37,133 nt of DNA from Defluviitaleaceae bacterium (lineage in GTDB: Bacteria; Bacillota; Clostridia; Lachnospirales; WRAX01): the NCBI GenBank assembly GCA_009785595.1, contig WQVZ01000009.1, positions 1 through 37,133 of the forward strand, in the 5' to 3' direction. Position numbers and translations under genes: made by a program. A model generated the notes under the pieces. That model did no database searches, had not been told where the DNA came from, and saw nothing but the letters and a program-made list of their open reading frames with translations. The stretch's first letter is position 1, and every line of letters begins with the position of its first letter. Of this stretch, positions 23,586 to 32,314 are shown piece by piece.

Positions 23586-24929
23586 CTATCCCACTCTCTC
23601 AAAAATAGCAATAAAAAACCCATCCGTGCCAAAATATTGCGGCAAAATTTGTATATATCCATCCTGCGCTGTGGCAAACTCTGCCACAGCAGGCACCCGG
23701 TCGCTAAAATCCGCCGCCGCAAAAGGAAAAGTAGCCAAAAACCAATCCCTCATATCCTCATTTTCCGCCCGGCTTATGGTGCATGTGGCATAAAGCAGCC
23801 TGCCGCCGGGCCGCACATATTGCCAGCTTGCCGCCAAAATTCGCCGCTGCAAATCAGCAAGTTCGGCCACACTCCCCTGCCCCTTACGCAGCTTAATATC
23901 CGGACGCCGCCGCAAGGTCCCAAGACCACTGCACGGCGCGTCTACAATAAGCAAATCCGCCGTTGCCCGCATATTTTCGTCGAATATTGTCGCGTCATCA
24001 TACCCGGCCGTAATGCCCTTCAAACCCAGCCTTTCAGCTCCGCGGCGTATCATCTCAACTTTGTGCTCATGTATATCCCCAGCCAAAATTTCTGCTCCCG
24101 GCGCAATATACGCCGCCGCAAAAGTTTTACCTCCAGGTGCAGCACACAGATCTATAATTCGTTCGACATCAGGGGTCACAGCCGCCTGTACAGCCAGCAT
24201 CGCCGCCTCGTCCATCACATGATACAACCCACCAGCAAAAGACGGCAAAACCGAAATATCAGAAGTTTTTGACACAGTTAGCGCATTTTTGGCAAGTCTG
24301 CCATCAGATACTTCCACACCCTCTGCTGCCAGCATTTCTCGCAGCTTCTCCACGGTAGTTTTGCCGGTATTTACACACAAACTAACAGACGGCGGCCGAC
24401 AAACTTCCGCAAGCAAAGCATCAGCATCCGCCAAGCCCAATTGCTCCACAAAATGTTCTGCAATCCACCGTTGGCAGGAATATTTAATCCGCAAATGCTC
24501 CACCGGGTCGGCTTCATAACTCGGCAAAATAATATTCTCTAAATTACGGGCAATATTGCGTAAGAGCCCATTAACAAAACCGGACAACTTAGCAAAGCCC
24601 ATTTTCTTAGCCAAATCCGTGGCTTCGTTACACACGGCAAAAACCGGCACCTTGTCCATAAATTTCATTTGATACACCGACACCCGCAAAATACCTAAAA
24701 TGGCGGGTTTCATCCGCATTGTAGGTGTGTTGGAATATGCATCAATAATATAATCCAATTGTATCAAATTCCTGATGCATCCGGAAATAATTTCCGTCAC
24801 AAATGCCTTGTCAAGGCGGCTCAAACCCTCTTCCCGCCCCAAAATACGCCGCAACGCCACATTGCCGTATGCATCGCCGCCCAAAATCTCCATCAAGCCT
24901 CGCACGGCAATCTCCCGCTGGCTGCGCAT
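23586..24929 (-). CDS. rsmB: 16S rRNA (cytosine967-C5) methyltransferase RsmB
   Basis: I start at the ATG at 24929, six bases after GGAGGA, giving MRSQREIAVRGLMEIL (447 residues); longer in-frame starts lack a ribosome site. An N-terminal NusB-like helical domain (to about 130) is followed by a SAM-binding domain with DLCAAPGGKTFAAA, DAPCSGLGTLRRRPDIK (the releasing Cys) and YATCTISRAEN (the Cys nucleophile). It is first in the left arm of the housekeeping block and has its own promoter divergent from yicC. rlmN follows after 3 bases. Confidence 0.94.
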   Translation of the reverse strand: MRSQREIAVRGLMEILGGDAYGNVALRRILGREEGLSRLDKAFVTEIISGCIRNLIQLDYIIDAYSNTPTMRMKPAILGILRVSVYQMKFMDKVPVFAVCNEATDLAKKMGFAKLSGFVNGLLRNIARNLENIILPSYEADPVEHLRIKYSCQRWIAEHFVEQLGLADADALLAEVCRPPSVSLCVNTGKTTVEKLREMLAAEGVEVSDGRLAKNALTVSKTSDISVLPSFAGGLYHVMDEAAMLAVQAAVTPDVERIIDLCAAPGGKTFAAAYIAPGAEILAGDIHEHKVEMIRRGAERLGLKGITAGYDDATIFDENMRATADLLIVDAPCSGLGTLRRRPDIKLRKGQGSVAELADLQRRILAASWQYVRPGGRLLYATCTISRAENEDMRDWFLATFPFAAADFSDRVPAVAEFATAQDGYIQILPQYFGTDGFFIAIFERVG

Positions 24930-24954
24930 GGTCATTCCTCCGTTTCTAATTAAC

Positions 24955-24983
24955 ATCTTATAGGAAAATTGTGCAAAAGTCAA
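24955..24983 (-). promoter_or_regulatory. Sigma-A-type promoter of the rsmB-thiN operon
   Basis: On the - strand TTGACT (24983-24978), a 17-base spacer and TAAGAT (24960-24955) fit a promoter about 25 bases above the start codon. The -10 site is close to the ribosome site, so the leader is short. Confidence 0.6.
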
Positions 24984-24984
24984 C

Positions 24985-25013
24985 TTGCAACCGGCAAAAA
25001 AATGTGCTAAGAT
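24985..25013 (+). promoter_or_regulatory. Sigma-A-type promoter of the yicC operon
   Basis: TTGCAA (24985-24990), a 17-base spacer and TAAGAT (25008-25013) lie just above yicC. It is back to back with the rsmB promoter, and the two -35 sites are one base apart. Confidence 0.65.
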
Positions 25014-25035
25014 AGATGGATTAGGAGGGCTTACA

Positions 25036-25926
25036 ATGATACGTAGCATGACAGGTTATGGCAAAGGCGAAAACCAAGCAGACGGCCGTAAATTCGGTGT
25101 AGAAATAAAAGCCGTCAACAACAAGTTCAGCGAATATCACATACGCCTGCCCCGTTTTTTTAATCCCTTGGAGGAAAGGCTGCGCAAACTGCTCTCCGCC
25201 CACATTTTCCGAGGTCGCGTGGATGTTAGCGTTAACTTCAGTTCTGACGCCGCCCGGGACGCCAAAATAGTCTATAACCAGGCCCTGGCTCAGGCTTATC
25301 ACGGCATTTTGGGCCAAATATCCGAAAAATTCGCCCTGGCCCCCGATGATTCAAAAAAACTGGAGCTTATCGCCCGTTTTCCCGATGTTGTGGAAATTGA
25401 GCGGGAACTTGGCGAAAACGCCCTGGAGGAGCTGTGGAGCGAGCTTTCTGCCGCTGCAAACCAGGCCATAGACAACTTTTTGACCATGCGCCAGCGTGAA
25501 GGGGCAGCTCTTTGCGCCGATATCCGCGACAAAGGCCGCAAAATAGAGGGTTTGCTAACCATAATCGAAGAAAAAGCCCCATTGGTTGTAGAGCACTACC
25601 GCGAAAAGCTGAAAAAACGCATGGAAGAGGCCCTGGGCAGCATAGCCGTTGACGAAGCCCGCTTTCTTAACGAAATAGCCCATTTCTCCGATAAATCAGC
25701 CATTGATGAAGAAATAACCCGCCTTAAAAGCCATATATCCCAGCTTTACCAAATATTAGACGAAGGCGGCACCATAGGCCGCAAGCTGGATTTTTTGGCC
25801 CAAGAAATGGCCAGAGAAGCCAACACCATCGGCTCCAAAGCCAATTCTGTTAATATTTCCAAAGTCGTCATAGAATTAAAAGGCGACATCGAAAAAATCC
25901 GCGAACAGGTGCAGAATATTGAATAA
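25036..25926 (+). CDS. yicC: YicC/YloC-family endoribonuclease
   Basis: The ATG at 25036 follows AGGAGGG by about 8 bases; the product starts MIRSMTGYGKGEN, the standard opening of the family (296 residues). The N-terminal YicC domain includes VEIKAVNNKFSEYHIRLPR and RGRVDVSV. The C-terminal DUF1732 domain includes EARFLNEIAHFSDKSAIDEEITRLKSHI and RKLDFLAQEMAREANTIGSKA. YicC proteins are endoribonucleases that act on small RNAs. The gene opens the right arm of the housekeeping block, upstream of gmk as usual. Confidence 0.95.
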   Translation: MIRSMTGYGKGENQADGRKFGVEIKAVNNKFSEYHIRLPRFFNPLEERLRKLLSAHIFRGRVDVSVNFSSDAARDAKIVYNQALAQAYHGILGQISEKFALAPDDSKKLELIARFPDVVEIERELGENALEELWSELSAAANQAIDNFLTMRQREGAALCADIRDKGRKIEGLLTIIEEKAPLVVEHYREKLKKRMEEALGSIAVDEARFLNEIAHFSDKSAIDEEITRLKSHISQLYQILDEGGTIGRKLDFLAQEMAREANTIGSKANSVNISKVVIELKGDIEKIREQVQNIE

Positions 25927-25936
25927 GGCCGACAAA

Positions 25937-26698
25937 ATGCTCACACTATATTTTTCCGGCACAGGCAACACAGCCTACGTGGCCAAAATGTTAAGCCAAA
26001 AAATGGGCGCAAAATGCTTGTCCATAGAGAGCGACGCGGATTTTGCAACAGAAATATCAGCCCACGACACCATAGCCGTGTGCTACCCTATTTACGGCTC
26101 CCGCGTGCCCCTTATCATGCGCCAATTCGCCGCCCGCCACACTTCGGCACTGGCCGGCAAAAAGCTGGTCATTTTGGTGACACAGGTGGCATTTTCCGGT
26201 GACGGGGCCAGGGCTTTCACCTGCCTTTTCCCCAAGGGCCATTTCGACGTAATTTACGCTGACCACTTCGCCATGCCCAACAATGTCAGCAATTTTGCTC
26301 TTCTCTTCCCGGTTAGCAGTAAAAAAATCGCAAGGTATATAAATAGAGCGGAAAACAAAGCAAATCGCATACACCTTGACATTAGCAAAGGCATCATAAA
26401 GCGCCGCGGCTTCTCCGTGTTTGCCAGGTTTTTAGGCGGCATACAGGGCAAGCCATGGCCTGCGATAGAAAAACGCGCGCAAAAGCGTCTGAAAATACAT
26501 GAAAACTGCACCACCTGTGGCCTGTGCATCGCCGCGTGCCCCATGAAAAATCTGGAAATATCAAGCGGCACACTGATACATAAAAACAACTGCACCCTAT
26601 GTTATCGTTGCGTAAACCTGTGCCCACATCGGGCTATATCGGTCTTTTTAAAAAGCAAACCAAAATGGCAATACAAAGGAATAAACCATAACTTATAG
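25937..26698 (+). CDS. EFR1-family protein: flavodoxin-like domain fused to a 2[4Fe-4S] ferredoxin
   Basis: I use the ATG at 25937 with AAGG eight bases upstream (253 residues); a TTG at 25919 inside the yicC stop is the alternative. The N-terminal flavodoxin-like part has the FMN phosphate loop SGTGNTAY and VCYPIYGSRVP. The C-terminal part has two [4Fe-4S] motifs, CTTCGLCIAACPM and CTLCYRCVNLCPH. Such proteins are common in anaerobic Clostridia as soluble electron carriers of unknown partner. In relatives a remA/DUF370 gene usually sits between yicC and gmk; it is absent here and this gene occupies the place. Confidence 0.88.
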   Translation: MLTLYFSGTGNTAYVAKMLSQKMGAKCLSIESDADFATEISAHDTIAVCYPIYGSRVPLIMRQFAARHTSALAGKKLVILVTQVAFSGDGARAFTCLFPKGHFDVIYADHFAMPNNVSNFALLFPVSSKKIARYINRAENKANRIHLDISKGIIKRRGFSVFARFLGGIQGKPWPAIEKRAQKRLKIHENCTTCGLCIAACPMKNLEISSGTLIHKNNCTLCYRCVNLCPHRAISVFLKSKPKWQYKGINHNL

Positions 26699-26724
26699 TA
26701 TCTATCAAGGACGGTGTGGCAACA

Positions 26725-27339
26725 ATGGAAGAAGGAATGCTGCTCATCATATCCGGTCCATCCGGGTCCGGCAAGGGCACTGTTACCAAAAAACTACTCC
26801 CCAGCCAGGGTTATGCCCTATCTATCTCTATGACAACACGACAAAAACGGCCTGAAGAGCGCAACGGCACGGATTATTTTTTCTGCACTCCAGAGGAATT
26901 TCACACAGTGCGTGATGCTGATGGTCTGCTAGAACATGCCACTTTTAGCGGCAATTATTACGGCACACCAGTGTCTTACGTAAACCAACAAATAAACGAA
27001 GGGCGTACGGTTGTGCTGGAAATTGACGTCATCGGGGCCCTGCAAGTTAAAAGCAAATATCCCGAAGCCGTGCTGGTTTTCCTTATGCCGCCTACTTTTA
27101 GGGAGCTGCGCCACAGGCTGGAATGCCGCGGTACCGAAGACGAAGACGAAATAGAGCGGCGCTTTCGCCGGGCCTGGGATGAGGTGGCCATGCTGCCAAA
27201 ATATGATTATTTGGTAATAAATGATGCTATAGACCAGGCCGTAGAGGATATTAATCTCATCGTATCAGCAGAGCGTCTTAAACCCCGCCGCAGCAGCGGA
27301 AAAATCAACCATTTTCATGATAATATTAACGGAATGTAG
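26725..27339 (+). CDS. gmk: Guanylate kinase
   Basis: This enzyme phosphorylates GMP to GDP. The P-loop GPSGSGKGT is at 11-19, followed by SMTTRQKRPEERNGTDYFF in the GMP-binding lid, LEIDVIGALQVK, and the RGTEDEDEIERRF lid segment. I favour the ATG at 26725 (204 residues); a GTG at 26716 is closer to AAGGA and cannot be ruled out. It precedes rpoZ as in most Firmicutes. Confidence 0.95.
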   Translation: MEEGMLLIISGPSGSGKGTVTKKLLPSQGYALSISMTTRQKRPEERNGTDYFFCTPEEFHTVRDADGLLEHATFSGNYYGTPVSYVNQQINEGRTVVLEIDVIGALQVKSKYPEAVLVFLMPPTFRELRHRLECRGTEDEDEIERRFRRAWDEVAMLPKYDYLVINDAIDQAVEDINLIVSAERLKPRRSSGKINHFHDNINGM

Positions 27340-27377
27340 TGGCGCGTTATGCGCCTGCCTAAAAAAGGAGAAATTAT

Positions 27378-27809
27378 ATGTTAAACCCATCTTACTCAAG
27401 CCTTATCAGCATCCTCAACCAAGACGCCAATGCCGACCAACGCATCACCAGCCGGTACAGTATTGTTATTGCCGCCGCAAAACGCGCCCGCCAAATTGTG
27501 GCCGGTGCCGAATATCAGTCTCTGGGCGTCAATAGCGACAAAGCCGTATCCATCGCCATTAACGAGATCCAACACGGCCATGTAAAAATTGTGCCAGGCT
27601 CTGTGGAGGCCTGGAATTTGGCCAATGTAGAACAAATACCCCAAAACATGCCCGTGGTTATTGACGATGGTTTTGTGTCAGAAGACACAGCCAGCAATTA
27701 CGATAATGACGACGAGGATGCCGCTGTGGATTATGACCAAGATGGTGATTGGGACGAAGACAACGAAGATTCGGAAGACGATGATGAGGATGACAACGAG
27801 GACGAGTAA
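27378..27809 (+). CDS. rpoZ: RNA polymerase omega subunit with a long acidic tail
   Basis: The first 75 or so residues are the omega fold: LNPSYSSLIS at the start, then ITSRYSIVIAAAKRARQI and NSDKAVSIAINEI, which helps fold beta-prime. Typical omega proteins are 60-95 residues; this one has 143. The extension from residue 96 on has 28 Asp/Glu among 48 residues and no Lys or Arg. AAGGAG lies upstream of the ATG. Its stop codon overlaps the priA start by one base (TAATG). The coaBC gene commonly found between rpoZ and priA is missing here. Confidence 0.92.
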   Translation: MLNPSYSSLISILNQDANADQRITSRYSIVIAAAKRARQIVAGAEYQSLGVNSDKAVSIAINEIQHGHVKIVPGSVEAWNLANVEQIPQNMPVVIDDGFVSEDTASNYDNDDEDAAVDYDQDGDWDEDNEDSEDDDEDDNEDE

Positions 27810-30247
27810 TGGGTAAGTATGCCGAAATAATTATAGCCTCTACTGCCAAAGATTTGGATAAACCCTTTTATTACGCCGTCGGTGAGGATTTGCAAGGCAA
27901 GCTCGCGCCGGGGCATCGGGTTTTGGTGCCCTTTGGCAAATCGCGTCAAGTAGAAGGTTATGTGGTAGATTTTACCGACACTATCAGCTTTGACCCCGCA
28001 AAAATCAAAGAAATCAGCGATGTGTTGGAAACTTTTCCTATATTTTCACCCCACATGTTGGAGCTAGCCCGGTGGATGGCCACAAAGTATTCCACACCAC
28101 TGGCTGTATGCCTTAAAGCCATCATGCCCGCAGGTATCGGCATGAAAAACGACTATATAGCCGAAATTGTTCCAGAAAGTGACGCAACTGTGCGTGGTAA
28201 ACAACGCCAGGTATTGGACTATTTGACCGAACATGGAGCCGTAAGTCAGCGGGAACTTACCGAAAATTTCGGCAAAACCGTAGCAGTGGCCATAAAAGCA
28301 CTGGCGGACAAAAATATCATCAAAATCCGCCACATCTATGATGCTAAAGACTACACATCCCGCATAAACACGGCGTTTCTTAATGACGATGCCCTTGATT
28401 TTGAAGACAGCTTTGCCGCCGCCTTAGAGAAAGGCGACAAGCAAGCGGCAGTGCTGGAAATGCTGCTGGAAGCCAAAAGTCTGCCCGTGGCTGATATTCA
28501 GTTGCGCTTAGGCATATCCCCCTCCCCTATCAAATCTCTCGAAACCAAGGGTTTGTTGCGCCTGGAAAAATTGGAGATACGACGGGAAATACTTACAGAT
28601 GTGGCACCTCAAGAGCCCTCTGAATTAATTCTAACAGACGAACAGCAGGCAGCAATAGAGCATCTGCAAGCCGCAGTCGCCACCAAAACACCACAGCCAG
28701 TATTAATTCACGGTGCTACGGGCAGCGGCAAAACCGAAATATACATGCGAGCTATACAACAAGTGCTAAACACCGGAAAACAAGCAATAATGCTGGTTCC
28801 GGAGATTTCTCTCACGCCCCAGGCCGTGGCCGCTTTTACAGCCCGCTTCGGCCGCGCCGTCACCGTCACCCACAGCCGCCTGTCCCTGGGCGAACGCTAC
28901 GACCAGTGGAAGCGAGCCAAGGACAACCAGGTGCAAGTGATAATTGGCCCGCGCAGTGCCATTTTCACGCCCTTTGCCCGCCTGGGCATCATCATCATTG
29001 ACGAAGAACACGAAAACACATATAAATCCGAAACAGCTCCAAAATATGATACAAAAGCCGTGGCCGCAAAGCTAGCGGAGCTTACCGGGGCGGCATTGGT
29101 GCTGGGTACCGCCACCCCAAATGTCTCTACATTTCATCAGACAGAAAGCGGGCAACTTAGCCTCATCACCCTTAAAAACCGCGTAAACAAACGCTTTGCA
29201 GATATGGAAATTGCCGACATGCGGGCGGAACTTGCCGCCGGCAACAAAACCATGTTTTCTGCCGCCCTGCACCATGGCATTGCCGAAAATCTAGCCGCAG
29301 GCCAACAAACCATCCTATTTTTAAACCGCCGGGGCCATTCAACTTTTGTGTCTTGCCGCTCCTGCGGTCATGTGCTTAAATGCACTGATTGTAATGTTAA
29401 TTACACATACCATATGTACAATCAACGCATAGTGTGCCACTATTGCGCCGCTGGAGCCAAAATGCCAAAAAACTGCCCCACCTGCGGCTCCATCTACATA
29501 AAATACTTCGGTGTTGGCACCCAAAAAATCGAAGAATATCTGGCCCAAACCTTCCCAACAGCCCGCGTGCTGCGTATGGATTTGGACACAACCACCACAA
29601 AAAACAGTCATTCCCGTATTATTCAGGCCTTTGCCGATGGCCAGGCCGATATTCTTGTAGGTACCCAAATGATAGCCAAGGGCCTCAATTTTCCCGATGT
29701 ATCATTAGTAGGCATCGTGGCGGCGGATATGGCCCTCAACAATGGCGATTACCGCGCCGCAGAGACCGCCTATCAGCTCATCACCCAGGTTTCCGGCCGC
29801 GCAGGCCGTGGCACCATTCCCGGCCGGGTTATCATCCAAACTTATAATCCCGACCATTACAGCATAAAATATGCTGTGGACAACGATTATACCGCCTTTT
29901 ACCGTCACGAAATTGAAATACGCCGCCAGATGAATTATCCGCCTTTTTCCCACATTTTTATGTTGCTTTTTACCGGCTTGGACGAGCGCCGTGTCATCGA
30001 AACTTTACATCGCCTGACGGATATTATGGCCCAAGCCAACCGCAAGGGCCTTTGCGAAATGCTAGGGCCCGCGCCGGCGATTATCTCAAAAATACGACAA
30101 AATTATCGCTGGAAATTGCTAGTAAAATGCCATGATGAGGATATTTTGAAGCAATTTGTGTTTTATTGCTTGGACAAACTGGAAAAAACCGAGGACACCC
30201 AGGGTATCACCATGCACCTCACCCTGGATCCCGCTTATATAGTATAG
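27809..30247 (+). CDS. priA: Primosomal helicase PriA
   Basis: This 812-residue superfamily 2 helicase restarts stalled replication forks by loading the replicative helicase. The N-terminal 3'-DNA-binding domain starts YAEIIIASTAKDLDKPFYYAV. The helicase core has the Walker A sequence GATGSGKTEIYM, DEEH in IIIDEEHENTYKSE, and GTATPNVST. A double zinc-binding insertion shows CRSCGHVLKCTDC and CHYCAAGAKMPKNCPTCGS. Later motifs include GTQMIAKGLNFPDVSLVG and QVSGRAGRG. The length is normal for the family. It is coupled with rpoZ upstream and def downstream. Confidence 0.97.
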   Translation: MGKYAEIIIASTAKDLDKPFYYAVGEDLQGKLAPGHRVLVPFGKSRQVEGYVVDFTDTISFDPAKIKEISDVLETFPIFSPHMLELARWMATKYSTPLAVCLKAIMPAGIGMKNDYIAEIVPESDATVRGKQRQVLDYLTEHGAVSQRELTENFGKTVAVAIKALADKNIIKIRHIYDAKDYTSRINTAFLNDDALDFEDSFAAALEKGDKQAAVLEMLLEAKSLPVADIQLRLGISPSPIKSLETKGLLRLEKLEIRREILTDVAPQEPSELILTDEQQAAIEHLQAAVATKTPQPVLIHGATGSGKTEIYMRAIQQVLNTGKQAIMLVPEISLTPQAVAAFTARFGRAVTVTHSRLSLGERYDQWKRAKDNQVQVIIGPRSAIFTPFARLGIIIIDEEHENTYKSETAPKYDTKAVAAKLAELTGAALVLGTATPNVSTFHQTESGQLSLITLKNRVNKRFADMEIADMRAELAAGNKTMFSAALHHGIAENLAAGQQTILFLNRRGHSTFVSCRSCGHVLKCTDCNVNYTYHMYNQRIVCHYCAAGAKMPKNCPTCGSIYIKYFGVGTQKIEEYLAQTFPTARVLRMDLDTTTTKNSHSRIIQAFADGQADILVGTQMIAKGLNFPDVSLVGIVAADMALNNGDYRAAETAYQLITQVSGRAGRGTIPGRVIIQTYNPDHYSIKYAVDNDYTAFYRHEIEIRRQMNYPPFSHIFMLLFTGLDERRVIETLHRLTDIMAQANRKGLCEMLGPAPAIISKIRQNYRWKLLVKCHDEDILKQFVFYCLDKLEKTEDTQGITMHLTLDPAYIV

Positions 30248-30258
30248 GAGATGACAAC

Positions 30259-30735
30259 ATGGCCTTACGCGAAATACGTACCATCGGTGACGAAATTCTA
30301 CACAAAGCATCAAAACCTGTGGAAGAAATAACCGACAAAACACGCCAACTGCTGGATGATATGCTGCAAACCATGCACCATGTGGGCGGCATCGGTCTGG
30401 CGGCGGTACAGGTGGGCGTGCTGCGCCGCATCCTCGTCATAGACACCGGCGAGGAAGATTTTACCCCTATCGAAGCCATCAACCCCCAAGTTATACACAA
30501 CGAGGGCAATCAGACAGACTGGGAGGGTTGCTTGTCCATCCCCGACCAGCGCGGCTTGGTAGATCGTCCTATGGTGACGGTGATTAAAGCCCAAAACCGC
30601 CATGGCGAAGAATTTGAACTGCGTGCCGAAGGCCGTCTGGCCGTGGTGCTAAATCACGAACTTGACCATCTTGACGGCGTGTTGTATATCGACAAAGCCA
30701 CAGAAATTAACGACCTTGACGATGACGAGGATTGA
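30259..30735 (+). CDS. def: Peptide deformylase
   Basis: The ATG at 30259 has AGGAGATG upstream and gives MALREIRTIGDEIL (158 residues). It removes the formyl group from new proteins using a bound metal. All three motifs are present: GIGLAAVQVG, EGCLSIPD (metal Cys) and LNHELDHLDGVLY (two metal His and catalytic Glu). It sits between priA and fmt, the conserved order, and the fmt start is four bases after its stop. Confidence 0.97.
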   Translation: MALREIRTIGDEILHKASKPVEEITDKTRQLLDDMLQTMHHVGGIGLAAVQVGVLRRILVIDTGEEDFTPIEAINPQVIHNEGNQTDWEGCLSIPDQRGLVDRPMVTVIKAQNRHGEEFELRAEGRLAVVLNHELDHLDGVLYIDKATEINDLDDDED

Positions 30736-30739
30736 TACT

Positions 30740-31654
30740 ATGCGAATTGTTTTTATGGGCACGCCAGAATTTGCCTTGGTATGCCTAAAAGCCCTAACAG
30801 CCAGCCACCACCACGTGGCCGCCGTCATAACCCAACCTGATAGATCCAGCGGCCGCGGCAAAAAGCTGGTTTTTTCCCCGGTTAAAGAATTTGCTTTAAC
30901 AGCAGACATGCCACTGCTTCAGCCGGAAAAAATCAAAACCGCCGCCGCCATAACTCAACTTGAAGAACTGTCCGCCGACATCTTCGTGGTGGCCGCTTAC
31001 GGCCAAATTCTATCAGAACGCATCCTAAACATGCCCAAATACGGTGCCATCAATGTCCACGCTTCTCTCTTGCCTAAATATCGGGGTGCATCGCCCATAC
31101 AGCAGGCCATTGTTGAAGGTGAGGCCGTTACGGGCATCACCATAATGCAGATGGACAAAGGGCTGGACACCGGCAACATGCTGCTAAAGCGCGAAGTACC
31201 CATCACCCACCATGACACCGGTGGCACCCTCCACGATAAACTATGTGATGCCGCCCCCGCAGCACTTTTGGAAGCCTTAGAACTTATCGAAAACGGCCAA
31301 GTTACAGCCACACCTCAAGACAACAACCTGGCCACGTACGCGCCATTAATCACCAAAGACATGACTCGCATAGACTGGCACAAATCCCCCACACAAATTG
31401 TCAACCTAATCCGCGCATACAACCCCTTCCCCGCCGCTTTCACCGTACTGGGCGACCATTCTGTCAAAATATGGCAGGCAGAAGTTGCAAATATCACACA
31501 CAGCACCAACCCCGGCAAAATTATAAAAACCTGCCCCAAAGACGGCATTTTTGTAGCGGCAAAAAATGGTGCTGTACGTATTGCAGAACTTACACCTTCC
31601 GGCGGCAAAAAAATGACTGCAGCGGATTATATAAAGGGCCGCAGCATAACGTAA
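30740..31654 (+). CDS. fmt: Methionyl-tRNA formyltransferase
   Basis: I start at the ATG at 30740 (304 residues), which gives the family's MRIVFMGTPEFALV opening. The catalytic region has INVHASLLPKYRGASPIQQAI and the downstream conserved ITIMQMDKGLDTG. The C-terminal tRNA-binding domain starts after YNPFPAAF. It formylates Met-tRNA for initiation, the reaction whose product Def later reverses, and the two genes are adjacent. Confidence 0.97.
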   Translation: MRIVFMGTPEFALVCLKALTASHHHVAAVITQPDRSSGRGKKLVFSPVKEFALTADMPLLQPEKIKTAAAITQLEELSADIFVVAAYGQILSERILNMPKYGAINVHASLLPKYRGASPIQQAIVEGEAVTGITIMQMDKGLDTGNMLLKREVPITHHDTGGTLHDKLCDAAPAALLEALELIENGQVTATPQDNNLATYAPLITKDMTRIDWHKSPTQIVNLIRAYNPFPAAFTVLGDHSVKIWQAEVANITHSTNPGKIIKTCPKDGIFVAAKNGAVRIAELTPSGGKKMTAADYIKGRSIT

Positions 31655-31685
31655 AGGCAGCATTTTAACAAGGAGGTATTTGTAA

Positions 31686-32285
31686 GTGAACATTGAAATT
31701 CGGAAACTTACGCCCGACTTAGCGGAGGAATATGCACATTTTTTTGATGAAACACCTCACGATGTCAACATAGACGAACGCAAATGCTACTGTGTAACTT
31801 GGCGCAGTGATGCTGCTTACGCGGACAATAGCGACCACTGGTTTCCCTCACGGGAAGAAAGAAGGAAGCGTGCCATCCAATTTATTAAATCGGGCAGCCT
31901 GCAAGGCTACCTTGCTTATCACAATAACAAGATAGTAGGATGGTGTAACGCAAATGCAGATTGCCAAGGCTGTGTCGATTATTTGCGTGAATATTGGCCC
32001 ATCGAAGAATACCGCACAGACATTAAAGTAAAATCTATATTTTGTTTTGTAATCGCACCGGATATGCAAAGAAAAGGCATAGCCACACAGCTGGTGGAGC
32101 ACATTTGCAAAGATGCCGCAAATGACGGTTTCGATTTTGTCGAGGCTTATCCCAGCATAAAACCCACTGACGCAACACATCACTATGTTGGCTTTTTAGA
32201 AATGTATGAAAAATGCGGCTTTACCATACAAGCAGAAAAAGGCGGCAAGGTGGTTATGCGCAAGGAATTAAACAGCAATAAATAA
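31686..32285 (+). CDS. GNAT-family N-acetyltransferase
   Basis: A GTG at 31686 follows AAGGAGG by about 9 bases. The 199-residue product has the acetyl-CoA loop APDMQRKGIATQLVEHI (the R/Q-x-x-G-x-G/A motif) after a beta strand (KVKSIFCFVI). It ends with KCGFTIQAEKGGKVVMRKEL, also typical. The substrate is unknown. It lies between fmt and yugP, where relatives usually have no such gene, and its coding is more AT-rich than that of its neighbours, so insertion is plausible. Confidence 0.85.
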   Translation: MNIEIRKLTPDLAEEYAHFFDETPHDVNIDERKCYCVTWRSDAAYADNSDHWFPSREERRKRAIQFIKSGSLQGYLAYHNNKIVGWCNANADCQGCVDYLREYWPIEEYRTDIKVKSIFCFVIAPDMQRKGIATQLVEHICKDAANDGFDFVEAYPSIKPTDATHHYVGFLEMYEKCGFTIQAEKGGKVVMRKELNSNK

Positions 32286-32314
32286 AAAACGTGCTATTAT
32301 TAAGGAGGTATATT

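Noticed and set aside
23475-24272. + strand open frame (265 codons) opposite rlmN/rsmB
   Set aside because: Antisense to two conserved methyltransferase genes, with no domain or ribosome site.
25900-25914. GAACAGGT sequence resembling the end of the palindromic element
   Set aside because: It is inside conserved yicC codons and has no inverted partner nearby; chance match.
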